Source: Arenibaculum pallidiluteum (GTDB lineage Bacteria; Pseudomonadota; Alphaproteobacteria; Azospirillales; Azospirillaceae). From it: a stretch of 64,000 nt of DNA. Of this stretch, positions 27,860 to 36,223 are shown in pieces. The stretch covers positions 103,810 to 167,809 of the forward strand of contig NZ_JAFIQU010000013.1 in the NCBI RefSeq assembly GCF_017355985.1, given 5' to 3'. Position 1 is the stretch's first letter. Each line of letters begins with the position of its first letter. The notes under the pieces are model-generated. The model saw only the letters and a program-made list of their open reading frames with translations. It was not told the DNA's origin and did no database searches. The translations under genes were made by a program, and so were the position numbers.

Positions 27860-29932
27860 ATGACCCACAAGCTGAAGCCACTCCTATGGGTGGCGATCGC
27901 CGTCTTCGGCGCGGCCTGCCTCGGCGGGATCGCGCTGAACCGCGGCGAGTCCATCAACGCCTTCTGGTTCATCGGCGCGGCGTTCGGCGTCTATGCGCTG
28001 GCCTACCGCTTCTATGCGGGCTGGATCACCGCGAAGGTCCTGACCGTCGACGAGAACCGCGCCACTCCTTCCGAGCTCCGCAACGACGGCCGCGACTACG
28101 TGCCGACGCATCGCTGGATCACCTTCGGCCATCATTTCGCGGCGATCGCGGGCGCAGGCCCGCTGGTCGGCCCCACGCTCGCGATGCAGTTCGGCTACCT
28201 GCCCGGCACGCTCTGGCTGCTGGCAGGCGCCGTCTTCGGCGGCTGCGTCCAGGACATGGTCGTCTTGTTCTGCTCGACCCGCCGCGACGGACGCTCGCTG
28301 GGCCAGATGGCGCGCGACGAGCTCGGCCCCGTGGCCGGCTCGGCGGCGCTCCTGGGCACGCTGATGATCATGGTCCTGATCGTGGCCGTCCTCGGCCTGG
28401 TCGTCGTCAACGCCATGAAGCACAGCCCCTGGGGGACCTCGACCGTCTTCGCGACGATCCCCATCGCGATCCTGGTCGGCATCTACATGCGCAACATCCG
28501 GCCCGGCCGCGTGCTCGAAGGCTCGCTGATCGGCCTCGCGCTGCTCCTGCTCGCGACCGCCGGCGGCGGCTGGATCGACCATAACCCGCTCCTGCGGTCG
28601 TTCTTCGACTACGACGGCACGACGCTCGCCGCCTTCGTGATCGGCTACGGCTTCGTCGCGGCCATCCTGCCGGTGTGGCTGCTGCTTGCGCCGCGCGACT
28701 ACATCTCCACCTTCATCAAGATCGGCGCGATCCTGCTCCTCGCCTTCGCGGTCATCATCCTCCAGCCGGAGATGAAGATGCCCGCGCTGACGAAGTTCAT
28801 CGACGGAACCGGCCCCGTGGTGGCGGGAAACCTGTTCCCGTTCCTGTTCATCACGATCGCCTGCGGCGCGATCTCGGGCTTCCATGCCCTGATCGCATCG
28901 GGCACCACGCCCAAGATCATCGCCAACGAGAAGGACATCCGCCTCGTCGGCTACGGCAGCATGGTCATGGAGTCCTTCGTCGGCCTCATGGCGCTGATCG
29001 CGGCGGGCGTGCTCGACCCCGGCGTCTACTTCGCCATCAACACCCCGGCCGGCATCGTCGGCAAGGAGGTTGCGCAGGCCGTCGCCACCATCTCGAGCTG
29101 GGGCTTCCCCGTCACGGCCGAGACCATGGAGGGGCTGGCCCGAGCCATGGGCGAGACCACGCTGCTGGCCCGTACCGGCGGCGCCCCCTCGCTGGCGGTC
29201 GGCATGGCGACCATCTTCGCCAGCGCCTTCGGCCAGAGCCTGCTGGCGCTCTGGTACCACTTCGCCATCATGTTCGAGGCGCTCTTCATCCTGACGGCGG
29301 TGGACGCCGGCACGCGGGTCGGGCGCTTCATGCTCCAGGACATGCTCGGCAACCTCTACGCGCCGCTGGGCAACACCAAGTCCTACCCCGCGACCGTGGC
29401 CGCCTCGGCCATCTTCGTGGCCATGTGGGGCTATTTCCTCTACATCGGCGTGATCGACCCCTATGGCGGCATCAACATTCTGTGGCCGCTCTTCGGGATC
29501 TCGAACCAGATGCTCGCCGCCATTGCGCTCGCGGTCGCCATGGGCATCATCGTGAAGTCCGGCAAGACAAGATACGCCTGGGTCGTCGGCGCCCCCATGG
29601 CCGCGCTGGCGGTGATCACCACCGTGGCGTCCTACGAGAAGCTCTTCTCGGCGGATCCGCGCGTGGGCTTCCTCGCGGGTGCCGACGCGCTCGCGCAGAA
29701 GCTGGCCGCCGGGCAGCTCACCGGCGCCATGGCCGAAGCCGCGCCCAAGCTGATCTTCAACCAGCGCCTGGACGCGGCCCTGACGGTCTTCTTCGTGATC
29801 GTCCTGTGGACCGTGATCGTGGAAGCCGTGCGCCTGTCCTGGCGTCACCAGCTCGGGCGGGCGGTCCTCCCGAGCACCGAGACCCGCTGGGCCCCGCATC
29901 CCGAAATGCCCATGGCCCAGGGCGACGACTGA
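27860..29932 (+). CDS. cstA: CstA-family pyruvate/peptide transporter (carbon starvation protein)
   Basis: 690 residues, with about 16-18 hydrophobic helices across the length and a long periplasmic or cytoplasmic loop near 605-640. The family's opening (RFYAGWI, then THRWITFGHHFAAIAGAGP) is intact, and the middle keeps GGCVQDM and SGFHALIASGTTPK. CstA/BtsT proteins import pyruvate or peptides, usually with a YbdD/YjiX partner, which is encoded 13 bp downstream. AGAGGTG upstream gives a fair ribosome site. Regulation is not visible; no BtsSR-type system is nearby. Confidence 0.95.
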   Translation: MTHKLKPLLWVAIAVFGAACLGGIALNRGESINAFWFIGAAFGVYALAYRFYAGWITAKVLTVDENRATPSELRNDGRDYVPTHRWITFGHHFAAIAGAGPLVGPTLAMQFGYLPGTLWLLAGAVFGGCVQDMVVLFCSTRRDGRSLGQMARDELGPVAGSAALLGTLMIMVLIVAVLGLVVVNAMKHSPWGTSTVFATIPIAILVGIYMRNIRPGRVLEGSLIGLALLLLATAGGGWIDHNPLLRSFFDYDGTTLAAFVIGYGFVAAILPVWLLLAPRDYISTFIKIGAILLLAFAVIILQPEMKMPALTKFIDGTGPVVAGNLFPFLFITIACGAISGFHALIASGTTPKIIANEKDIRLVGYGSMVMESFVGLMALIAAGVLDPGVYFAINTPAGIVGKEVAQAVATISSWGFPVTAETMEGLARAMGETTLLARTGGAPSLAVGMATIFASAFGQSLLALWYHFAIMFEALFILTAVDAGTRVGRFMLQDMLGNLYAPLGNTKSYPATVAASAIFVAMWGYFLYIGVIDPYGGINILWPLFGISNQMLAAIALAVAMGIIVKSGKTRYAWVVGAPMAALAVITTVASYEKLFSADPRVGFLAGADALAQKLAAGQLTGAMAEAAPKLIFNQRLDAALTVFFVIVLWTVIVEAVRLSWRHQLGRAVLPSTETRWAPHPEMPMAQGDD

Positions 29933-29945
29933 AGGAGCCGTCCCG

Positions 29946-30125
29946 ATGCTGTCTCGCCTCCGCGCCTTCTGGAGCGGCTTCCGCCAGGTCATCGGCGACG
30001 ACGCCTATGACCGGTACCTGGAGCGGCATAACCGCCTCCACGCGGATGCACCGGCCCTCGACCGGAAGACATTCTTCCGGTCGGAGCTGGAGCGGAAGTG
30101 GAACGGCATCCGCCGCTGCTGCTGA
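29946..30125 (+). CDS. YbdD/YjiX family small protein (CstA partner)
   Basis: 59 residues. Features of the family are the N-terminal LRAFWSGFRQVIGDDAYDRY, the HxRLH-like element (HNRLH), FFRSELERKWNG, and the terminal Arg-Cys-Cys. It always travels with CstA-type transporters and is required for pyruvate uptake in E. coli. It follows cstA by 13 bp. A strong bidirectional terminator comes right after it. Confidence 0.93.
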   Translation: MLSRLRAFWSGFRQVIGDDAYDRYLERHNRLHADAPALDRKTFFRSELERKWNGIRRCC

Positions 30126-30150
30126 AGGCAGTCCGGCACGGTGAAGGAAA

Positions 30151-30176
30151 CCGCCCGGCCCGCAAGGGCCGGGCGG
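30151..30176. terminator. bidirectional intrinsic terminator
   Basis: CCGCCCGGCCC and GGGCCGGGCGG form a perfect 11-bp stem with a GCAA loop. A pyrimidine-rich run (tcctctttc) follows on the plus strand and gtttcctt on the minus strand. It can end both cstA-yjiX and the convergent sugar operon. Confidence 0.8.
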
Positions 30177-30192
30177 TCCTCTTTCGGGGAGC

Positions 30193-31194
30193 CTACGGCT
30201 TCTCCCAGGCGCCGCTCGATTCGGAGCGGCGCAGCGCGTCAAGGACGCGCATGTTCACGATCGCATCCTCGACCCCGCCGACCAGCGGCCCTGCGCCGCG
30301 GATCGCACGGGCGAAGGCCTCGCCCTGGAGCGTGTACTGGTCGCAGGCCGGCAGCTCCAGGCTCCGCGCCTGCGCATCGCCATGCACGCGCCCCTCATCC
30401 ACCAGGATGCGGGTCGGCTCGTCCGGCGGGGCGTTGAAGGGGATGCGGATCTCGATCCGCCCGCTCGTGCCCAGCGCCTGGACCCGCTGGAACGGCACGA
30501 GCTGCGTCGAGACCGTGAAGATCAGGTGGCGGCCGCCTCCGAAATCGACGAGGCCGCTCGTCAGCCGGTCGGTGCCGAAGCCTGGGTCCCTGTCGATCAG
30601 CGCGATCGCGCGGACGGGGTCCGCCCCGAACAGGAGACGACCCGACATGACGGCGTAGCAGCCGATGTCCATCAGGCCGCCGCCGCCGATCTCCGGTCGG
30701 TTGCGGATATTGGCGGGATCGAGGTTCGTGTAGGAGAAGGCGACGTTCACCGCCCGCACCTCGCCGATCTCGCCGGCGCGGATCAGTTCCTGGGCCCGGA
30801 TCCATTGCGGATGGTGGCGGATCATGAACGCCTCCGCGACCAGGATCCCCGGCGGCAGCTCGTCCTGCAGGCGGTGCGCCTCCGCCGAGTCCAGCGCGAT
30901 CGGCTTCTCGCAGAGCACGTGCTTGCCGGCGCGCGCCGCCGCCAGGGTCAGCGGCACGTGCAGGTGATTCGGCACGGGATTGTAGACGGCCTCGATCCCG
31001 GGGTCGGCCAGCAGCTCCTCGTAGGATCCATAGGCTCGCGGGATGCCGAGCTCGGCCGCCATCGCCGCCGACGCCTGCCCGTCGCGGGAGGTGACCGCGA
31101 CCACGTCGCAGAGGGGGCTGCGCATAATGGCCGGAACAACCTTCAGCCGCCCGATCTTGGCGGTGCTCAGAATTCCCCAGCGAACCGGCTTCAT
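30193..31194 (-). CDS. Gfo/Idh/MocA-family dehydrogenase (last gene of sugar operon)
   Basis: 333 residues. N-terminal Rossmann fold with GILSTAKIGRLKV, and the family's catalytic lysine in CEKPIAL (about residue 96). The C-terminal beta-sheet domain carries GGGGLMDIGCYAV. It should oxidise or reduce a sugar, inositol or sugar-acid with NAD(P). It is the terminal gene of the minus-strand ABC/sugar operon and lies 54 bp after a second family member; a stable hairpin separates the two. The substrate is unknown. Its sequence is closer to the dihydrodiol/glucose-fructose oxidoreductase branch by the G-x-x-x-x-x-G opening. Confidence 0.92.
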   Translation of the reverse strand: MKPVRWGILSTAKIGRLKVVPAIMRSPLCDVVAVTSRDGQASAAMAAELGIPRAYGSYEELLADPGIEAVYNPVPNHLHVPLTLAAARAGKHVLCEKPIALDSAEAHRLQDELPPGILVAEAFMIRHHPQWIRAQELIRAGEIGEVRAVNVAFSYTNLDPANIRNRPEIGGGGLMDIGCYAVMSGRLLFGADPVRAIALIDRDPGFGTDRLTSGLVDFGGGRHLIFTVSTQLVPFQRVQALGTSGRIEIRIPFNAPPDEPTRILVDEGRVHGDAQARSLELPACDQYTLQGEAFARAIRGAGPLVGGVEDAIVNMRVLDALRRSESSGAWEKP

Positions 31195-31213
31195 GGTTCC
31201 CCCCTTGGCTTGG

Positions 31214-31240
31214 CCCCGGGCGGCCTTTCGCCGCCCGGGG
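31214..31240 (-). other. intercistronic hairpin between the two dehydrogenase genes
   Basis: CCCCGGGCGGC and GCCGCCCGGGG pair perfectly (11 bp) around a 5-base loop, just after the stop of the upstream dehydrogenase and 20 bp before the next ATG. No U-tract follows, so full termination is unlikely. It may protect upstream mRNA or lower expression of the last gene. Confidence 0.55.
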
Positions 31241-31248
31241 GCGCCATT

Positions 31249-32424
31249 TCAGGCCGCCGAGGCCGCTTCGGGCAAGCCCTTCCAGAGCTTGGCCGCCTCG
31301 GCGTCCTCCAGCGCGGCCGGGCGCTCCGGCGCAGTGGCGATCGCCACCGGCTGTCCGCCGGCCGCGCTTTCGAGGATCGCGTGCATCACCTCGAGCACGT
31401 GCAGGGCGAGCCGGCCCGTCGAGCGATGGGGCGTCCCGTGCAGGACGGCACTGGCGAGATCCGCGAGGCCGAGCGCCCGGTAGTTCGCCCGCGACGGCGC
31501 CTCCGCCGGCCAGGCGGGCGAGCGCCAGTTGGGCACGCCGAGCGGCAGGCCGCCCGCATCCATGGTGCGCCAGTCCCCGCCGCGCTCCGTCAGCTCGACC
31601 GCGCCGCCGAAGAAGTTGGGATCGGGAACCCGCATGGACCCCTCGGTGCCATAGAGCTCGATGGGCGGATGGCCGTGCTTCCAGACATCCCAGCTCATGC
31701 AGAAGGTGACCTGCGCGCCCGATGCGAACTCCAGCAGCGCCATCACGGTCGTCGGCGTCTCGACGGTGATGCGATGGCCCCTGCGCGGCGAATCCGCCGT
31801 CACGACGCGTTCCGGAAAGCCGATCCCGGCCATGGCCGAGACGCGCCTGACCGGGCCGATCAGGTTCACCAGCGTTCCGAGATAATAGGGCGCCATGTCC
31901 AGGATCGGTCCGCCGCCGGGTTTGAAGAAGAACTCCGGGTCGGGATGCCAGTGCTCCATGCCGTGGGACATCAGGAAGGCCGTGCCGGAGAGGATCCGCC
32001 CGACGGCGCCCTCGTCGACCAGCCGCCGGGCGAGGCGACCGCCCGCCCCCAGGAAGGTGTCGGGCGCGCAGCCGAGCCGCAGGCCGCGCGCCTCGGCCTC
32101 GTCGACCAGAGCGCGGCCCTGCTCGACGTCGACCGTCAGCGGCTTCTCGGAGAAGACGTGCTTGCCCGCCCGCAGCGCGGCCATGGAGACGCCGAAATGC
32201 GCGCCGGGGACCGTGAGGTTCACGACGAGGTCGATATCCGCGCGCGCCAGAAGGTCCTCGACCGGCATCGCGTCGATCCCGTAGCGCTCGGCCTGGGCCC
32301 GGGCCGCCTCGTGGCGCAGGTCGGCGCAGGCCGCCAGCCGCAGCCCGCGATAGGCCGCGATGTTCTGGAAGTAGATGCCCGAGATGTTGCCGCAGCCGAC
32401 GACGCCGACATTCACGGTGTCCAT
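31249..32424 (-). CDS. Gfo/Idh/MocA-family dehydrogenase
   Basis: 391 residues. Rossmann opening GVVGCGNISGIYF, catalytic lysine in FSEKPLTVD (about residue 98), and a C-terminal domain with PILDMAPYYLGTL and a later SGAQVTFCMSWDVW. It is 58 residues longer than the neighbouring family member and clearly from another branch, so the two probably act at different steps of one pathway. The gene starts three bases after the stop of the sugar isomerase gene, in a tight operon. Substrate unknown; inositol, scyllo-inosose or keto-sugar derivatives are typical. Confidence 0.92.
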   Translation of the reverse strand: MDTVNVGVVGCGNISGIYFQNIAAYRGLRLAACADLRHEAARAQAERYGIDAMPVEDLLARADIDLVVNLTVPGAHFGVSMAALRAGKHVFSEKPLTVDVEQGRALVDEAEARGLRLGCAPDTFLGAGGRLARRLVDEGAVGRILSGTAFLMSHGMEHWHPDPEFFFKPGGGPILDMAPYYLGTLVNLIGPVRRVSAMAGIGFPERVVTADSPRRGHRITVETPTTVMALLEFASGAQVTFCMSWDVWKHGHPPIELYGTEGSMRVPDPNFFGGAVELTERGGDWRTMDAGGLPLGVPNWRSPAWPAEAPSRANYRALGLADLASAVLHGTPHRSTGRLALHVLEVMHAILESAAGGQPVAIATAPERPAALEDAEAAKLWKGLPEAASAA

Positions 32425-32427
32425 GGA

Positions 32428-33195
32428 TCAGTCCTCGATCTTGCTGAGGAAGGCGAAGCTGGCCCGTGCGGTGGTCACCGGGTCGGCGGGCCTGTCGTGC
32501 TCGACCACCATCCAGGCGGCCCCGGAGCGGCGGCAGGTCTGCCAGAGATCGCGCCAGTCGAGGATCCCGGACCCGACGTCGGCCCATCCGTCCTGGTCCT
32601 CGTTCCGACCCGCCGGCGCGATGTCCTTCACATGGGCCGAGGCGATGCGCCCGCGATAGTGCTCGATCCACGCCTTGGGATCCGCCCCGCCGCGCGCCAG
32701 CCAGGCAACGTCGACCTGCCAGGCGAGCGGGCTGTCCCCGGCGGCCTCGAAGATCAGCTCCAGCGCCGTCTTCGAGTCCGCCTTGGGCCTCAGCTCCCAG
32801 TCGTGGTTGTGATAGCCCAGGGTGATTCCCTGGTCGTGGAACCGCAGCGCCATCTCGCCGAGCTCGCGCCCCAGGGCGCGCCAGCCCTCGGCGTCCATGT
32901 CGCGCTGCTCGGGCGGAACCGAGGGCATGAAGAGCTGCGTGAAGCCCAAGGTCCGGCACGCCTCGGCGACGAATTCTGGGCGCTCGCGCAGCGCGGCCAG
33001 GCTGACATGGCTCGAGGAGGCGGCAAGCCCCCGCGCATCGAGCTTGGCCCTTACGCCGACCGCGCCCTCGAGATGGGATCCCACCGTCTCGACGTAGCGG
33101 AACCCCGCCTCGGCGACCGTGTCGAGGATGCGGTCGAGGCTCTCCAGCGAGCGCAGGGTATAGAGCTGGATCGACAGGATGTCCGTGACGCCCAT
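32428..33195 (-). CDS. sugar phosphate isomerase/epimerase-like TIM barrel (AP endonuclease family 2 fold)
   Basis: 255 residues from ATG 33195 with GAGG seven bases before. The frame is open upstream to 33483 but that part is the complement of the ATPase gene. The xylose-isomerase-like barrel shows AEAGFRYVETVGSH, GYHNHDWELRP (metal His region), WQVDVAWLARGG and SAHVKDIAP. IolE/IolI and hydroxypyruvate isomerase have this fold. Together with two Gfo/Idh dehydrogenases it suggests inositol-like or rare-sugar degradation. It lies 70 bp downstream of the transporter ATPase gene. Confidence 0.9.
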   Translation of the reverse strand: MGVTDILSIQLYTLRSLESLDRILDTVAEAGFRYVETVGSHLEGAVGVRAKLDARGLAASSSHVSLAALRERPEFVAEACRTLGFTQLFMPSVPPEQRDMDAEGWRALGRELGEMALRFHDQGITLGYHNHDWELRPKADSKTALELIFEAAGDSPLAWQVDVAWLARGGADPKAWIEHYRGRIASAHVKDIAPAGRNEDQDGWADVGSGILDWRDLWQTCRRSGAAWMVVEHDRPADPVTTARASFAFLSKIED

Positions 33196-33265
33196 TTGGA
33201 CCTCATGATTGGGGATGAGCCGCAGGACCGGCGGGGTAGTGCCGGCCCGGGTCGGCAGGGCCGCG

Positions 33266-34345
33266 CTAGAGGCGTTCGCCCGTGTCGGCGGCGAAGAGCG
33301 AGACCTGGGCGGCATCGAGGCCGAGCGACAGGCCCTCGCCGGGAGCGACCCGCCGGGTGCCGCTCGTGCGCACCTGGATCGTCTCGGTCCCGTCGCTGCA
33401 CCAGACGACCGTGTCGGCCCCCATGGGCTCGACGATGTCGATGGTGAAGCCGGGCCAGACGCCGCTCGCGCCGGGCTCCACATGCTCCGGCCGCACGCCG
33501 AGGACCACCTCGCGGCCGGGCTCCGGCCGGTCCGAGAAGGCGTAGGCGTCCAGCGGCAGACGATGCCGGCCAGCCGCGAAGGCGAGCCGGTTGCCCTCGG
33601 CCTCGAGCCGACCCCTGACGAAGTTCATCTGGGGCGAGCCGATGAAGCCGGCGACGAACAGGTTGGACGGCCGCCCGTAGATCTCGGCGGGGCTGCCGAT
33701 CTGCTGGACCTTCTGCTCCTTCATCACGACGATCCGGTCGGCCAGCGTCATCGCCTCCACCTGGTCGTGGGTGACGTAGATCATGGTCGCCTTGCCCAGC
33801 CGGGCATGCAGGCGCTTGATCTCGACGCGCAGCTCGTTCCTGAGCTTGGCATCGAGGTTCGAGAGCGGCTCGTCGAACAGGAAGACCCCGGCATCGCGCA
33901 CCAGCGCCCGGCCGATCGCGACGCGCTGGCGCTGCCCGCCCGAGAGCTGGTCGGGCCGGCGGTCCAGCAGATGCGTGATCTGCAGCAGATCCGCCGCCTG
34001 CGTCACGCGCCTGTCGATCTCGGCCTTCGGCGTGCGCGCCATCCGCAGCCCGAAGGACATGTTCTCGCGCACGCTCATGCGCGGGTAGAGCGCGTAGGAC
34101 TGGAAGACCATGGCGATGCCGCGGTCCTTCGGCTCGTCCCAGGTGACGTTGCGCCCGTCGATCCAGATCTGCCCCGCCGACACGTCCAGCAGCCCGGCGA
34201 TGGCGTTGAGGAGGGTCGACTTGCCGCAACCCGAGGGCCCCAGCAGGACGACGAACTCGCCCTCCTCGATGTCGAGCGACAGGCCGTCGAAGACCCGCAG
34301 CATGCCGAAGGCGATCGATACGTCACGAACGGAAACCGCTGTCAT
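33266..34345 (-). CDS. sugar ABC transporter ATPase (MalK/UgpC type)
   Basis: 359 residues. The ATPase domain holds Walker A GPSGCGKST, signature LSGGQRQRVAIGRAL, Walker B VFLFDEPLSNLD and switch VTHDQVEAM. The C-terminal ~120 residues form the regulatory TOBE/OB domain of CUT1 ATPases (VLGVRPEHV). It energises the two permeases encoded just upstream; the spacing to the second permease gene is three bases. It may be shared with other CUT1 systems, as such ATPases often are. Confidence 0.95.
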   Translation of the reverse strand: MTAVSVRDVSIAFGMLRVFDGLSLDIEEGEFVVLLGPSGCGKSTLLNAIAGLLDVSAGQIWIDGRNVTWDEPKDRGIAMVFQSYALYPRMSVRENMSFGLRMARTPKAEIDRRVTQAADLLQITHLLDRRPDQLSGGQRQRVAIGRALVRDAGVFLFDEPLSNLDAKLRNELRVEIKRLHARLGKATMIYVTHDQVEAMTLADRIVVMKEQKVQQIGSPAEIYGRPSNLFVAGFIGSPQMNFVRGRLEAEGNRLAFAAGRHRLPLDAYAFSDRPEPGREVVLGVRPEHVEPGASGVWPGFTIDIVEPMGADTVVWCSDGTETIQVRTSGTRRVAPGEGLSLGLDAAQVSLFAADTGERL

Positions 34346-34348
34346 GGC

Positions 34349-35248
34349 TCACCCCTTCACGGCGCCGGCGGCGATGCCGCGCACGAACCAGCGTCCGGAG
34401 ACGAAATAGACCGCGAGCGGGACCAGGGCCGCCAGCATGGTGGCCGCCATGTCCACGTTGTAGGCGCGCTCGCCCTGCGTCGAATGGACGATGTTGTTGA
34501 GCTGGACAGTCATGGGCAGGTTCTCCCGGCCCGCGAAGGTCAGCCCCAGGATGAAGTCGTTCCAGATGCCGGTGACCTGCAGGATCGTCGCCACGACCAG
34601 CATCGGCGTCGACATCGGCAGGATCACCCGCAGGAAGATCGTCCAGAAGCCGCCGCCGTCGACGCGCGCCGCCTTGAACAGGTCGGCAGGGATCCCCGCG
34701 TAGTAGTTCCGGAACAGCAGAGTCATCGTCGGCAGGCCGAAGATGGCGTGGACGATCACGATGCAGCTCAGCGAGTTGTAGACGCCGACGGCCGAGAAGA
34801 TGCGCACGAGGGGATAGAGGAAGACCTGGTACGGGATGAACGCGCCCATCAGCAGGATGCCGAACAGCAGGTTGGCCCCCCGGATCCGCCACAGCGACAG
34901 CGCATAGCCGTTCACCGCCCCCAGCGCGATCGAGAGGATCACCGAGGGAACGAGGATGCGGACGGAGTTCCAGAACCCCACGCTGATCCCGTCGCAGGCG
35001 AGCCCCGTGCAGGCAGAGGACCAGGCCTTGCCCCAGGCCTCGAAGGTCAGCGCCGCCGGCAGCGCCACGATGTTGCCGAGCCGGATCTCCTCCATGGGCT
35101 TCAGCGAGGTCACCAGCATGATCCAGAGCGGCAGCAGGAAGAACAGCGCCGCCGTCAACAGGAAGGCATAGAGGCCGATCCGCCCCGCGGTGATGCGGCG
35201 CGGGCGGCGGCCCTGCGGTTCGGTGGAACCACCCGAACGGGACCTCAT
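34349..35248 (-). CDS. sugar ABC transporter permease (MalG type)
   Basis: 299 residues from ATG 35248, which overlaps the stop of the first permease as ATGA. Six membrane helices are expected. The binding-protein-dependent permease loop is read as KAARVDGGGFWTIFLRVILP, the EAA motif of CUT1 permeases, which contacts the ATPase. The N-terminal ~25 residues are basic and cytoplasmic. It pairs with the MalF-type permease upstream. Confidence 0.93.
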   Translation of the reverse strand: MRSRSGGSTEPQGRRPRRITAGRIGLYAFLLTAALFFLLPLWIMLVTSLKPMEEIRLGNIVALPAALTFEAWGKAWSSACTGLACDGISVGFWNSVRILVPSVILSIALGAVNGYALSLWRIRGANLLFGILLMGAFIPYQVFLYPLVRIFSAVGVYNSLSCIVIVHAIFGLPTMTLLFRNYYAGIPADLFKAARVDGGGFWTIFLRVILPMSTPMLVVATILQVTGIWNDFILGLTFAGRENLPMTVQLNNIVHSTQGERAYNVDMAATMLAALVPLAVYFVSGRWFVRGIAAGAVKG

Positions 35249-36180
35249 ACCCGGCCTCCTTCCTCGCGGACGTAGCGGGCATAGACCCAGGGGGCGAGGA
35301 TGGAGACGACGGCGATCAGCATGATCGTCGCGGCCGCCGTGCCGAGCCCGATGTTGTTGCGCTCGAACAGGTGGTCCATCACGAACTTCGCCGGCACCTC
35401 GGTGGAGATGCCGGGACCGCCCAGTGTCATGGCGACGACGAGGTCGTAGAGCTTCACGACGCCGGTCGCGAGCAGCACGGTGGCCGTGACCACCATGGGC
35501 CGCAGCAGCGGCAGCACGACCGAGAGGTAGTAGCGCCAGGCGGGAACCCCGTCGACGCGCGCGGCCTTCCAGAGATCGGAATCGACGCCGCGCAGGCCGG
35601 CCAGCAGGATCGCCATGGTCAGACCGGCGCCGTGCCAGATCCCCGCGATCACGATCGTGTAGATCGCCATGTCGGGGTTCACGAGCCAGTCGAAGGTGAA
35701 GCCCGGGAAGCCGGTATCGCGCATGAGCTTCTGAAGCCCGAGGCCGGGGTTCAGGAACCACTGCCAGGCGACGCCGGTGACGATGAAGGACATCGCATAG
35801 GGATAGAGGAAGATGGTTCGCAGGACCCCCTCGCCCCGGACGTTCTGGTCGATGAAGACCGCCAGGAGAAAGCCCAGGATCAGGCAGCCCGTGATGAACA
35901 GGATGCCGAAGATCACGATGTTCCCGGCCGATGTCAGGAACCGGTCGTTGGCAAAGAGGCGGACGTACTGGGCGAAACCGACCCAGTCGTAGCGCGGCAG
36001 CAGCGTGGAGCCCGTGAAGGACAGGCGCACGGTCCACAGCATGCAGCCGACATAGACGACGAGGACGACCAGCGCCGTCGGCAGCAGCGCGAGCGCCGCC
36101 GGCAGGCCCCGGCCGACGCGGCGCCGACCGCGGCGCACCAGGACGCCGGCGCGGGGCGCCTGGATCGAGATGCTATTCAC
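35245..36180 (-). CDS. sugar ABC transporter permease (MalF type)
   Basis: 311 residues. A basic N-terminus (RRGRRRVGRG) precedes six predicted membrane helices. The EAA loop reads KAARVDGVPAWRYYLSVVLP. A conserved SLSFTG-like periplasmic start (VRLSFTGSTLL) follows helix 1. It forms a heterodimer with the MalG-type permease. The gene follows the binding protein gene by 43 bp. Confidence 0.93.
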   Translation of the reverse strand: MNSISIQAPRAGVLVRRGRRRVGRGLPAALALLPTALVVLVVYVGCMLWTVRLSFTGSTLLPRYDWVGFAQYVRLFANDRFLTSAGNIVIFGILFITGCLILGFLLAVFIDQNVRGEGVLRTIFLYPYAMSFIVTGVAWQWFLNPGLGLQKLMRDTGFPGFTFDWLVNPDMAIYTIVIAGIWHGAGLTMAILLAGLRGVDSDLWKAARVDGVPAWRYYLSVVLPLLRPMVVTATVLLATGVVKLYDLVVAMTLGGPGISTEVPAKFVMDHLFERNNIGLGTAAATIMLIAVVSILAPWVYARYVREEGGRV

Positions 36181-36223
36181 TGGAAACCCCTCTCTTGGGA
36201 GAGATGCCTGGGTCTGCGGCGGA

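Noticed and set aside
27884..29992. 702-codon minus-strand frame opposite cstA
   Set aside because: Its product is extremely rich in Asp, Glu, His and Arg with no motif; cstA on the plus strand is unmistakable.
30382..33447. 1021-codon plus-strand open frame across the sugar operon
   Set aside because: It runs antisense to four well-supported genes and its translation has the His/Arg/Gly-rich look of a high-GC shadow frame.
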